Shown here: positions 6,640-12,616 of the stretch, in pieces
Layout: every line of letters begins with the position of its first letter
Position numbering within the stretch: position 1 is the stretch's first letter
Source of the DNA: Paludibacter sp. UBA5753
GTDB taxonomy: Bacteria > Bacteroidota > Bacteroidia > Bacteroidales > Paludibacteraceae
DNA: 12,616 nt
Reading direction: 5' to 3'
Assembly: GCA_002427615.1 (NCBI GenBank)
Contig: DIFH01000040.1
Span: forward strand, 1 to 12,616
Position numbers and translations under genes: made by a program
The notes under the pieces: generated by a model
The model's database searches: none
What the model was told of the DNA's origin: nothing
What the model saw: only the letters and a program-made list of their open reading frames with translations

Positions 6640-7260
6640 CTAAATTGGTAGATAAACCACTTTCTTTGTTTTGAAATATTCTTCCTGAAAGTAATCACTA
6701 ATTTCATAGCTTACCGCAATCTTTTTAAAAGGCAGAATTTCGTGTTGTAATTCTCCGCCTTTTAAGCATATCAAGCCATTAGGAAGAGCGTTTCTGGTTT
6801 CTTTGGCAATATTCTTACGAATAAGTTTTACCAGATCTTCCAAAGGCATCACCGCACGACTTACCACAAAATCGAATTTAGCCTTTTCATCCTGAATCCT
6901 TTCCTGCTTTAAAACTATGTTTTTAAGCCCAATAGCATTCGATACTTCTGTTCCAACTTTAATTTTTTTCCCTATGGAATCGATCAGGGTAAATCTGACC
7001 GCAGGAAATAAAATGGCTAATGGAATACCCGGAAAACCGCCACCGGTACCTACATCAAGAATTGCACTTTCATTTTTAAAATTGATAATTTGTCCGATAG
7101 CCAGTGAATGAAGCACATGACGTTCGTACAGATTTTCAATGTCTTTACGGGATATAACATTTATTTTTGAGTTCCAGTCGAAATATAAATCGTAAAGCGC
7201 CTCAAATTGAGCGATCTGAGTAGGAGTGAGGTTGGGAAAATATTTTAAGATCAGTTCCAT
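6640..7260 (-). CDS. rsmG: 16S rRNA (guanine-527 N7) methyltransferase RsmG
   Basis: The 206-residue SAM-dependent enzyme methylates N7 of G527 in 16S rRNA; loss in other bacteria gives low-level streptomycin resistance. The SAM site ILDVGTGGGFPGIPLAI lies at 67-83, preceded by the family's NVISRKDIENLYERHVLHS region (about 34-52). FVVSRAVMPLEDL (about 130-142) corresponds to the SRA motif of the family, and LICLKGG is the late strand motif. Length matches RsmG/GidB. The gene is divergent from fabD and leads a two-gene unit with the hydrolase. A TAACTTTG box lies 54 bp before its start. Confidence 0.95.
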   Translation of the reverse strand: MELILKYFPNLTPTQIAQFEALYDLYFDWNSKINVISRKDIENLYERHVLHSLAIGQIINFKNESAILDVGTGGGFPGIPLAILFPAVRFTLIDSIGKKIKVGTEVSNAIGLKNIVLKQERIQDEKAKFDFVVSRAVMPLEDLVKLIRKNIAKETRNALPNGLICLKGGELQHEILPFKKIAVSYEISDYFQEEYFKTKKVVYLPI

Positions 7261-7313
7261 TACTTTTGATTATTGAAAGTTTAGAAAACGATAAGCTGAG
7301 CGTAATTCAAATG

Positions 7314-7321
7314 CAAAGTTA
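7314..7321 (-). promoter_or_regulatory. Candidate -7 box for rsmG
   Basis: The minus strand reads TAACTTTG, a match to TAnnTTTG, 54 bp before the rsmG start. No clear -33 box is present. Confidence 0.4.
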
Positions 7322-7454
7322 GTCCAAAAGATTCATTTCTGGAAATTTATTGAAAAAGTTGACTGATAAATCATATATTTATATAAATCAATCGCTTATG
7401 TACAATTGTAATTTTAATATCAATGCATAATTATGAAATTTATTCTAAAATAAC

Positions 7455-7462
7455 TATCTTTG
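7455..7462 (+). promoter_or_regulatory. Candidate -7 box for fabD
   Basis: TATCTTTG, followed by TGC, is a very good match to the Bacteroidota -7 element and lies 58 bp before the fabD start. A TTG box at the usual spacing is not seen. Further upstream are two perfect palindromes, TACAATTGTA (7401-7410) and ATTTATATAAAT (7377-7388), of unknown meaning in very AT-rich DNA. Confidence 0.5.
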
Positions 7463-7520
7463 TGCACTTTTTAGCATAAAAATATTTATAAAAGTCTTGT
7501 AATTATAACATTAAAAATAC

Positions 7521-8393
7521 ATGAAAGCTTATGTTTTTCCCGGGCAGGGAGCTCAATTTGTCGGAATGGGTAAAGATTTATATGAACAATCCCCATTAGC
7601 CAAGGAATTTTTCGAAAAAGCCAATAATATTCTCGGGTTTCGTATCACCGATTTGATGTTCGAAGGAACGCCGGAAGATTTAAAACAAACCAAAGTAACC
7701 CAACCCGCTGTATTTTTACATTCAGTGATTTCGGCGCTGGTTTTGGGTGAGGCATTTAAACCTGAGATGGTTGCGGGACATTCATTAGGCGAATTTTCCG
7801 CTTTGGTTGCAGTTGGTGCATTATCTTTTGATGATGGTTTGAAATTAGTGTACGCTCGTGCTATGGCTATGCAAAAAGCCTGTGAAACAGAACCTTCTAC
7901 TATGGCGGCTGTATTAGGTTTAAGCGATGACGTAGTTGAGGAAGTTTGCGATTCCATCACGGATTTGATAGTTGTGCCTGCAAATTATAATTGTCCAGGG
8001 CAGTTGGTTATTTCAGGTTCGATTGAAGGCGTCGACAAAGCCTGCGAATTGTTGAAAGAAAAAGGTGCAAAACGGGCATTAAAACTTCCTGTTGGAGGGG
8101 CTTTTCATTCTCCGTTAATGAAGCCTGCAAGCGAAGAACTTCAAACAGCCATCAATTCAACAACATTCAATATTCCGGTTTGTCCCGTTTATCAAAACGT
8201 GAATGCCTATCCGCAAACGGATCCAGAAGCCATTAAACAAAACCTTATTGCACAATTAACAGCTCCTGTACGTTGGACGCAAACGGTAAAAAATATGGTT
8301 ACCGATGGTGCAACCGAGTTTATCGAGCTTGGTCCGGGGGATGTTTTAAAAGGGCTTGTAAAAAAAATAAGCCCGGATGTAATTGTTGGTTGA
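7521..8393 (+). CDS. fabD: Malonyl CoA-acyl carrier protein transacylase
   Basis: The 290-residue enzyme loads malonyl groups onto acyl carrier protein for fatty acid synthesis. FPGQGAQFVGMG at 6-17 is the oxyanion-side motif, the nucleophile is S88 in AGHSLGEFSA, R113 in VYARAMAMQ is the likely malonyl carboxylate-binding residue, and H196 in GGAFHSPLM is the catalytic histidine. YNCPGQLVISG (156-166) is also typical. ELGPGDVLKGLVKK is the usual C-terminal motif. Length is slightly short of the common 300-310 residues only at the ends. No other fab gene is nearby, so it stands alone, divergent from rsmG. The GC-rich hairpin at 8568-8596 with its T-run could end its transcript. Confidence 0.96.
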   Translation: MKAYVFPGQGAQFVGMGKDLYEQSPLAKEFFEKANNILGFRITDLMFEGTPEDLKQTKVTQPAVFLHSVISALVLGEAFKPEMVAGHSLGEFSALVAVGALSFDDGLKLVYARAMAMQKACETEPSTMAAVLGLSDDVVEEVCDSITDLIVVPANYNCPGQLVISGSIEGVDKACELLKEKGAKRALKLPVGGAFHSPLMKPASEELQTAINSTTFNIPVCPVYQNVNAYPQTDPEAIKQNLIAQLTAPVRWTQTVKNMVTDGATEFIELGPGDVLKGLVKKISPDVIVG

Positions 8394-8468
8394 TTATAAT
8401 AAACGACATATATAGCGTTTGCAAGAAAACGCCGAGTTCCCTTTCTGACAATAATTAAACTCAGCCAA

Positions 8469-8493
8469 TGAAATATGATATTATCGTATTTCA
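8469..8493. repeat. AT-rich 11-bp hairpin downstream of fabD
   Basis: TGAAATATGAT (8469-8479) pairs with ATCGTATTTCA (8483-8493) around an ATT loop, with one G-T pair. No T-run follows on either strand, so it is not a textbook terminator. A weaker hairpin, GCGTTT (8415-8420) with AAACGC (8427-8432), lies closer to the fabD stop. Confidence 0.4.
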
Positions 8494-8543
8494 ATAAAAA
8501 TGAAGAAGCCAAATTCACCTATCGTTTAACCACCATAGCTCCC

Positions 8544-8645
8544 GCGCGATTGCATCGCGTTGTCAATCCGTCTGACCGCTCAAAGCGGTCGGACGGTTTT
8601 GTTTAACCGGCAGCAAAGACGGGATGCCGGAGTTCCGACTCCGGC
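8544..8645 (+). repeat. GC-rich composite hairpin repeat, copy 3
   Basis: This is the best preserved copy. Hairpin A is CGCGAT-TGC-ATCGCG (8545-8559); hairpin B (8568-8596) is identical to the two copies near the SDR gene and is followed by TTTTGTTT; hairpin C is GCCGGAGT-TCCG-ACTCCGGC (8626-8645). The perfect arms of A here are decayed in copies 1 and 2 by changes such as C to T and G to A. Its position 150-250 bp after fabD and the T-run suggest service as a transcription terminator. The family looks like a dispersed intergenic repeat; no transposase is present. Confidence 0.8.
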
Positions 8646-8660
8646 AAAAAAACTCATCCG

Positions 8661-8780
8661 TGTCCTCCCGGATATGTGATTAGATAACCTAAAGTTGGCG
8701 CGCACGTCAGACGACCGCTAAGTTTTGTACATTTAATGAGGATATCCGGTAGGACGTGACAATATCCAGTAGGACGGGAG
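8661..8780. repeat. Nested inverted repeat with tandem duplication of one arm
   Basis: TGTCCTCCCGGATAT (8661-8675) is complementary to ATATCCGGTAGGACG (8742-8756) at 13 of 15 positions. Inside, AAAGTTGGCG (8691-8700) pairs with CGCTAAGTTT (8716-8725) with one mismatch and one G-T pair. The right arm is duplicated in tandem as 20-bp units 8741-8760 and 8761-8780, which share 16 bases. The whole could fold as a long structured RNA or be the remains of a small mobile element. It lies directly before the small membrane protein gene. Confidence 0.5.
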
Positions 8781-8827
8781 AATTATTAATTTGGTTGAAC
8801 GAAGCATACGAACTTAAAAAAAGATAT

Positions 8828-9124
8828 ATGAATAATATAATAAAAGGACTTATTGCCGGAACAATTTTCGGAATTGTTTCAATCATTCCAATGTTCTTTA
8901 TGACATTTGAGGACAAAACAAGAGCGATAACAGCTTCGTTTATAAGCAGATTTGCCATTGGCTTTATAATCTTCAATATGGAACTTCCCATTCCTAATTG
9001 GATTAAAGGCGGTCTTGTTGGACTTATTTTAAGTTTACCAGACGCAATTGTTACGAAACAGTATGCACCTATACTCGGTCTTGGATTAATTGGCGGAATA
9101 ATTTGTGGGTTCTTTGTAAAGTGA
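8828..9124 (+). CDS. Small hydrophobic membrane protein of unknown function
   Basis: I chose the ATG at 8828, which gives 98 residues beginning MNNIIKGLIAG. An in-frame ATG at 8756 would add 24 polar residues, but it lies within the duplicated repeat arm and is less likely to be used. Three or four membrane segments can be drawn: about 6-25, 36-50, 61-75 and 80-97. Glycine-rich stretches (GGLVGLILSLPDAIV and GLGLIGGIICGFF) suggest tight helix packing. No family is recognised with confidence; similar small orphan membrane proteins are common in Bacteroidota. The gene is isolated, with repeats on both sides and a sequence more AT-rich than fabD, and may be horizontally acquired. Confidence 0.6.
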   Translation: MNNIIKGLIAGTIFGIVSIIPMFFMTFEDKTRAITASFISRFAIGFIIFNMELPIPNWIKGGLVGLILSLPDAIVTKQYAPILGLGLIGGIICGFFVK

Positions 9125-9156
9125 CACGACAACAAATCCAACACCCAGAAAATGAA

Positions 9157-9227
9157 ATAACCTAAATCTAAATTTATACTGGAAGATGGATTTCAATATC
9201 TTGATAACATGGGAAAGATTAGGTTAT
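9157..9227. repeat. Short repeats ATAACCTAAA flanking the small membrane gene
   Basis: ATAACCTAAA occurs at 8684-8693 before the gene and again, direct, at 9157-9166 after it. Its first nine bases occur inverted as TTAGGTTAT at 9219-9227. The stretch 9125-9333 otherwise shows no gene that I can support. The spacing suggests a unit of about 470 bp with matching ends, but ten bases in AT-rich DNA is modest evidence. Confidence 0.35.
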
Positions 9228-9333
9228 GTGCAGACGACTTTGTAAATCAAAAGTTAATGCAAAAAACAAGAGAATATGTGAATCTTGTAATTTTTCGCAA
9301 TAATTATGTAACACTTTCAATAATTCAGTTCGA

Positions 9334-9341
9334 TACCTTTG
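9334..9341 (+). promoter_or_regulatory. Candidate -7 box for bfr
   Basis: TACCTTTG, followed by CAC, matches TAnnTTTG and lies 58 bp before the bfr start, the same distance as at fabD. A -33 box is not obvious; TTTC at 9315-9318 is the closest pattern. Confidence 0.45.
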
Positions 9342-9367
9342 CACTTGCCACTTAGTATTACTTGATT

Positions 9368-9381
9368 TAAATAATTATTTA
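9368..9381. promoter_or_regulatory. 14-bp AT palindrome before bfr
   Basis: TAAATAATTATTTA is a perfect palindrome between the candidate bfr promoter and the start codon. Its ATAATTAT centre resembles the inner part of Fur/PerR-type operators (ATAATnATTAT) without the central base. Being only A and T, it could be chance. Confidence 0.3.
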
Positions 9382-9399
9382 TCTATAAAAATTACAATT

Positions 9400-9879
9400 A
9401 TGAAAGGAAATGAAAAATTAATTACAGTATTAAATTCGCTTTTAGCCGATGAACTTACAGCCATAAACCAGTATATGGTTCATTCGGAAATGTGCGAAAG
9501 TTGGGGTTATAATAAACTTCACAGAGCAATCCAACAACAGGCAATGAATGAAATGCATCATGCTGAATGGCTTATTGAACGTATCATTTTTTTGGATGGA
9601 GCACCAACGGTTTCTATACTCAATCCGATGAAGATTGGGAAAACTGTTTTAGAAATGATTAAAAACGATAACGGGGATGAACTTGACGCTGTACGTAAAT
9701 ACAACGATGCCATAAAAACGGGTCGCGAAGTGAATGATCAAGGTACAGTTGATTTGCTTACCAAAATACTCAAAATGGAAGAAGGCCATGTCGACTGGGC
9801 AGAAATGCAACAGATCCAGATTAAGCAAATGGGTCTTGAAAACTATCTTGTTAACCAAACTGAAAGCCCTGCAAGTTGA
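9400..9879 (+). CDS. bfr: Bacterioferritin
   Basis: The 159-residue protein is a heme-containing ferritin that oxidises Fe(II) at a di-iron centre and stores the iron in a 24-subunit shell. All ferroxidase ligands sit at the same numbers as in the E. coli protein: E18, E51, H54, E94, E127 and H130. M52, the heme-binding methionine shared between two subunits, is present, so this is bacterioferritin and not a heme-free ferritin. Length is within one or two residues of the family. The start at 9400 gives the standard MKGNxK N-terminus. It is followed 108 bp later by a reductase-like flavoprotein that may serve in iron release. A -7 box and an AT palindrome lie upstream. Confidence 0.95.
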   Translation: MKGNEKLITVLNSLLADELTAINQYMVHSEMCESWGYNKLHRAIQQQAMNEMHHAEWLIERIIFLDGAPTVSILNPMKIGKTVLEMIKNDNGDELDAVRKYNDAIKTGREVNDQGTVDLLTKILKMEEGHVDWAEMQQIQIKQMGLENYLVNQTESPAS

Positions 9880-9941
9880 GTTTAGAAGAGGAATTAGAGT
9901 TCAATATTAAGAAGAGGAAAGTGTCCTATTTAGAAATGACT

Positions 9942-9953
9942 ATAGCTTGCTAT
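9942..9953. promoter_or_regulatory. Short inverted repeat before the reductase gene
   Basis: ATAGC-TT-GCTAT lies 34 bp before the reductase ATG. It may be an operator or chance. The rest of the 108-bp gap shows only a direct repeat of GAAGAGGAA. Confidence 0.2.
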
Positions 9954-9987
9954 GCCGTGAAGATAATACGAAACTATTAAAAATGCC

Positions 9988-10659
9988 ATGAAACAATATT
10001 TTGTAAAGATTATATCCATTAAGTATATCACCCACGACGTGCTGAAACTGGTTACTGAAAAACCGGAAGAGTTCAACTTCATTCCCGGGCAAGCTACCCA
10101 CATATCCATCAATAAACCCGATTGGAAAGTAAAGAAGAATCCATTTACATTCACTTGTATTCCAGGAGATGATTTCCTTGAGTTTACTATTAAAACATAT
10201 CCGGAACACAAAGGTATAACCAACGAATTGCTCAAATTGAAGGAAGATGATGAGTTGATTCTGCACGATGTATTTGGTTCCATTGCATACAAAGGCGAAG
10301 GAGTATTTATCGCCGGAGGTGCCGGTGTAACTCCTTTTATTTCCATTTTTCGGGATCTTGAGACCAGAAATGAAATAGGTAAAAACAAACTCATTTTTGC
10401 AAATAAGATGAAAAGGGATATTATTCTGAAAAACGAATTTGAAGATATATTGGGGAGGAATTTTGTCAATATTTTATCCGACGAACAGGTTGAAGAATAT
10501 CCACACGGGCAAATAACAGAAGATTTTCTGAAAGAGTATATTAACACCTTTACTAAACATGTATATGTCTGTGGTCCACCGCCCATGATGGAAACAATAT
10601 TAAAGCAATTATCAAATCTGAATGTGCCTGAAAATGCAATTATTGTAGAAACATTTTAA
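9988..10659 (+). CDS. Ferredoxin-NADP reductase-like FAD-binding oxidoreductase
   Basis: The 223-residue protein has the two-domain layout of the FNR superfamily. The N-terminal FAD barrel shows FIPGQATHISI (31-41) and KNPFTFT (50-56), a variant of the usual RxYS/T flavin motif with the arginine replaced by lysine or asparagine. The NAD(P) domain begins at GGAGVTPFISI (110-120) and ends with YVCGPPPMM (193-201) and a terminal ETF. There is no iron-sulfur domain, so it is a stand-alone reductase moving electrons between NAD(P)H and a separate carrier. The carrier is not encoded in the window. Its place after bfr suggests, without proof, a role in reducing heme or stored iron. A 218-codon open frame on the opposite strand is a shadow. 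Confidence 0.88.
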   Translation: MKQYFVKIISIKYITHDVLKLVTEKPEEFNFIPGQATHISINKPDWKVKKNPFTFTCIPGDDFLEFTIKTYPEHKGITNELLKLKEDDELILHDVFGSIAYKGEGVFIAGGAGVTPFISIFRDLETRNEIGKNKLIFANKMKRDIILKNEFEDILGRNFVNILSDEQVEEYPHGQITEDFLKEYINTFTKHVYVCGPPPMMETILKQLSNLNVPENAIIVETF

Positions 10660-10697
10660 TCTTTGAAAGAAATTTAAAATGCAACATCACATTGTTT

Positions 10698-10711
10698 TAA
10701 CTATATAGTTA
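10698..10711. promoter_or_regulatory. 14-bp perfect palindrome, possible operator
   Basis: TAACTATATAGTTA lies 21 bp before the hydrolase ATG in a 73-bp gap. Size, perfect symmetry and position near the start suit a repressor site of the MarR, HxlR or TetR kind. No regulator gene is present in the window and no TAnnTTTG box is seen in the gap. Confidence 0.4.
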
Positions 10712-10732
10712 GCTAATCTAAAATACTATTTT

Positions 10733-11623
10733 ATGCGCTACTTTGGAAACAACATCAAAACTTTTGTAAACAATTTTGAGGTCAGTTATACCGATCAGGG
10801 AATGGATGATGCTCCGGTACTAATTTTTATTCATGGCTTTCCACTTAATAAATCCATGTGGAACGAACAAATTGAAGTATTCAAGGAAGATTACCGTGTA
10901 ATTGCCTATGATATTCGTGGGCATGGAGATTCTGAGGCTGGGAATGAAGAATTTTCTATTGAACTTTTTGTAAATGATTTACTCCACTTGATGGATGCAT
11001 TGAAGATTGAGAAAGCTTCACTTTGTGGTTTATCCATGGGTGGTTACATAGCACTGAATGCCATTGAAAACCATCCCGAACGTTTTGACTCACTCGTGCT
11101 GAGCGATACACATTGTATTGCCGATCCGCCCAAAGTAAAACAGAAACGCCTGGATACAATTGATAGTATCAGGGAGTTTGGAGTGGAAAAGTATGTGGAA
11201 GATAGTATCGAACATCTTTTTGCACCGGAATCTTTTATTACCCATAAAAAAGTAATTTCGGATGTAAAAGAAATGATACTCAATACTTCCGAACAATCGC
11301 TCAGTAAAACCCTGCTTGCATTGTCATTGCGCAAAACAACCTGCAACAAATTGTCGGAAATAACAATACCGGTGCTTTTCACTGTGGGTGAAGAAGATAA
11401 AATCACTCCACCGGAAGCATCTGAGTTAATGCATGAAAAAATCAAAAATTCTACACTGCATATTATATCACATGCCGGTCATTTAAGCAATCTGGAAAAA
11501 CCGGATGAATTCAATGAGCAACTAAAGACTTTTTTTGCAATGGTTTATAAAAAACCAACAATTAGTACGAACAGTAGCAATTCAATAAAAAATCAACCGC
11601 GATACATGCTGAATATCATTTAA
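10733..11623 (+). CDS. Alpha/beta hydrolase
   Basis: The 296-residue protein belongs to the alpha/beta hydrolase superfamily, closest in pattern to 3-oxoadipate enol-lactonase and related esterases. The oxyanion motif HGFP is at 34-37, DIRGHGDS at 60-67, the nucleophile S101 in GLSMGG, the acid D222 in GEEDKITPP, and the catalytic H250 in HAGHLSNLEKP. The triad is complete, so activity is expected; the substrate is unknown and no aromatic-degradation genes are near. A polar tail of about 25 residues (KKPTISTNSSNSIKN and onward) extends beyond the usual end. No signal peptide. It is 21 bp upstream of the lipoprotein gene and likely co-transcribed with it. Confidence 0.9.
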   Translation: MRYFGNNIKTFVNNFEVSYTDQGMDDAPVLIFIHGFPLNKSMWNEQIEVFKEDYRVIAYDIRGHGDSEAGNEEFSIELFVNDLLHLMDALKIEKASLCGLSMGGYIALNAIENHPERFDSLVLSDTHCIADPPKVKQKRLDTIDSIREFGVEKYVEDSIEHLFAPESFITHKKVISDVKEMILNTSEQSLSKTLLALSLRKTTCNKLSEITIPVLFTVGEEDKITPPEASELMHEKIKNSTLHIISHAGHLSNLEKPDEFNEQLKTFFAMVYKKPTISTNSSNSIKNQPRYMLNII

Positions 11624-11644
11624 TCAATTTAAACTCAATTTATT

Positions 11645-12184
11645 ATGAAAACAAAAATTAGTACGATCTATCTATTTTTAGTATTTGCATTTCTTGCCTT
11701 TACAGGATGTTCAAAAGATGGAGCGCAGGGACCCGCAGGAGTTGATGGGCAAAATGCAGCCGTGTATTATTCCGAATGGTTTAGTCCAACAGCCTGGTCA
11801 GGTGCTTCCGGCGATTGGTATTTCAGTGCCTCAGCACCCGATTTGACTCAAAATGTTGTAGAAAGTGGTGTAGTGCTGGCTTATGTGTGGCTGGATGGCG
11901 ATTTGTATAATTCAACTACGGTCAGGCCATTACCTGCCTATGCTCTTGGTGCAAACTGGAGTTTTTTAATTCACCAATATGGAAGTATTGAGTTTACATG
12001 CGATTTGAGTACTCAACCTTATAATGCAAATGATAAATTTCGGTTTATTGCCATTCCGGGTACTTCTACGGCATTAAAGATCGCAGCGCTAAAATACAAC
12101 ACCAAAAGTAAACTGATTAATATGCCCTACAGTGAAGCATGTAAATTATTAGACATTAAGGATTCTCTACAAATACTTAAATAA
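11645..12184 (+). CDS. Lipoprotein with a short collagen-like segment
   Basis: The 179-residue product has a lipoprotein signal peptide: a basic start (MKTK), a hydrophobic core (8-20) and the lipobox FTGC with the modified cysteine at C22. Serine at +2 favours the outer membrane, and SKDG after the cysteine weakly resembles the Bacteroidota surface-export signal. Four Gly-X-Y triplets follow (G26, G29, G32, G35), then a beta-rich domain with many aromatic residues. Lipoproteins of this plan, with a collagen-like stretch and then YSEWF, occur widely in Bacteroidota, without a known function. The stop overlaps the next start in TAATG, which implies translational coupling. Confidence 0.8.
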   Translation: MKTKISTIYLFLVFAFLAFTGCSKDGAQGPAGVDGQNAAVYYSEWFSPTAWSGASGDWYFSASAPDLTQNVVESGVVLAYVWLDGDLYNSTTVRPLPAYALGANWSFLIHQYGSIEFTCDLSTQPYNANDKFRFIAIPGTSTALKIAALKYNTKSKLINMPYSEACKLLDIKDSLQILK

Positions 12185-12432
12185 TGAAAAAGCAAACTGA
12201 TAAACAATTGAAAAGCAAGGAGCATGAGGATCTTGAAAGAGATTTGAATTTGAAAATTATCCAAGTGACCACGGAAATAAAAGATCATTATCCTGAGTTG
12301 ATTAAATTTTTAGACGAAATGCCCGTGACAATTCCAGATGAACAGAATATGGAAATTACGCTGAAAAATTTAAAATCATATTACGATTCACTGAATTCTA
12401 TACTGAATAACTATATAACAGAACAAGCCTAA
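12184..12432 (+). CDS. Small conserved-looking protein of unknown function
   Basis: The 82-residue product is highly charged, with no signal or membrane segment. Two helices are likely: KSKEHEDLERDLNLKIIQVTT through about residue 45, and a C-terminal helix from LKNLKSYYDSLNSILNNY. The middle MPVTIPDE is proline-rich and probably a turn. I do not recognise a family. The start overlaps the lipoprotein stop by one base (TAATG), strong evidence that it is translated. It sits between that gene and a second hydrolase. Confidence 0.7.
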   Translation: MKKQTDKQLKSKEHEDLERDLNLKIIQVTTEIKDHYPELIKFLDEMPVTIPDEQNMEITLKNLKSYYDSLNSILNNYITEQA

Positions 12433-12480
12433 AAATATTTACAAATCAAGACAAATTACAATAATAAAAAAATTAAAACC

Positions 12481-12616
12481 ATGGAAAAATTAATTGAAAA
12501 ACCAACCGCCCCGTTAGCCAGATCAGAGTACATTGAAGTAGAACGTTATGTTCATCTTCATGTCACCGATGCTGGCGAGGGGAGACCCATCGTATTAATA
12601 CCGGGTTGGCCGCTAA
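12481..12616 (+). CDS. Alpha/beta hydrolase, N-terminal part (runs off the window)
   Basis: Forty-five codons are visible, starting MEKLIEKPTAPLARSEYIEV. The pattern VTDAGEGRPIVLIPGWPL is the first strands and oxyanion region of an alpha/beta hydrolase, as in haloperoxidase and esterase-like members (usually HGWPL; here PGWPL, with proline in place of histidine). The catalytic residues lie beyond the window edge. It starts 48 bp after the small gene and is likely in the same transcript. It is not a close duplicate of the hydrolase at 10733, whose N-terminus differs. Confidence 0.75.
   Translation, partial: MEKLIEKPTAPLARSEYIEVERYVHLHVTDAGEGRPIVLIPGWPL

Noticed and set aside
8756..8827. Upstream ATG giving a 122-residue form of the small membrane protein
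   Set aside because: The extra 24 residues come from the tandemly duplicated repeat arm and are polar; the ATG at 8828 gives a typical membrane-protein start.
8524..9142. Possible integron attC sites around the small membrane gene (GTTTAAC, GTTGAAC, ATCCAAC)
   Set aside because: The seven-base cores are degenerate and expected by chance; no paired R''-L''/L'-R' arrangement with the right spacing was found.
9209..9355. A 48-codon frame beginning MGKIRLCADDF before bfr
   Set aside because: It overlaps the likely bfr promoter, has no start signal and no recognised family; chance in AT-rich DNA is the simpler explanation.
9930..10586. A 218-codon open frame on the minus strand opposite the reductase gene
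   Set aside because: The plus-strand frame has clear FNR motifs (GGAGVTPF, CGPPPMM); the antisense product is serine and cysteine rich with no motif.
1..12616. CRISPR array, tRNA or rRNA genes, prophage genes
   Set aside because: No regularly spaced repeats with unique spacers, no cloverleaf with conserved arms, no rRNA-like sequence and no phage structural or integrase gene were seen on either strand.

Overview
The window reads as a chromosomal segment of a member of the Bacteroidota (Bacteroidetes), probably Bacteroidales or a relative. The reasons are TAnnTTTG-type -7 boxes upstream of several genes, the near absence of Shine-Dalgarno sequences, the yicC-gmk-nadD gene order, a lipoprotein with a short collagen-like stretch after its lipobox, and AT-rich intergenic DNA. 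Lineage below phylum is a guess.

Region 1 (1-1984) is a short-chain dehydrogenase gene lying between two group II intron ends. The first 21 bases match the 3' end of the intron remnant at about 1462-1966 with one mismatch. The remnant has recognisable domains V and VI but no room for a reverse transcriptase. Between the SDR gene and the remnant lies a rearranged array of GC-rich hairpin repeats, and a further copy occurs after fabD (8544-8645). Region 2 (1985-3693) is a stand-alone TrpB2-type tryptophan synthase beta gene on the minus strand with a 344-bp divergent promoter region. Region 3 (3694-5876) is the housekeeping cluster yicC-gmk-nadD on the plus strand: RNA turnover, GMP phosphorylation, NAD synthesis. 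Region 4 (5950-7260, minus strand) is rsmG followed by a metallo-beta-lactamase-fold hydrolase. Region 5 is fabD (7521-8393), divergent from rsmG.

Region 6 (8394-9399) is accessory DNA. It holds a long AT-rich hairpin, the third copy of the GC-rich repeat, a nested inverted-repeat structure with a 20-bp tandem duplication, and an orphan small membrane protein gene flanked by short ATAACCTAAA repeats.

Region 7 (9400-12616) is a plus-strand series: bacterioferritin, a ferredoxin-NADP reductase-like flavoprotein, an alpha/beta hydrolase, a lipoprotein, an 82-residue protein coupled to it by a TAATG overlap, and the start of a second alpha/beta hydrolase that runs off the window. Palindromes of 14 bp precede bfr and the first hydrolase. 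I infer an iron and stress related locus in which the reductase could supply electrons to bacterioferritin, but no sequence feature proves this.

The best candidates for something undescribed are the hairpin repeat with an intron remnant abutting it, the nested inverted repeat at 8661-8780, and the two-hydrolase/lipoprotein cluster at the right end. None is shown to be a new system by the sequence alone.
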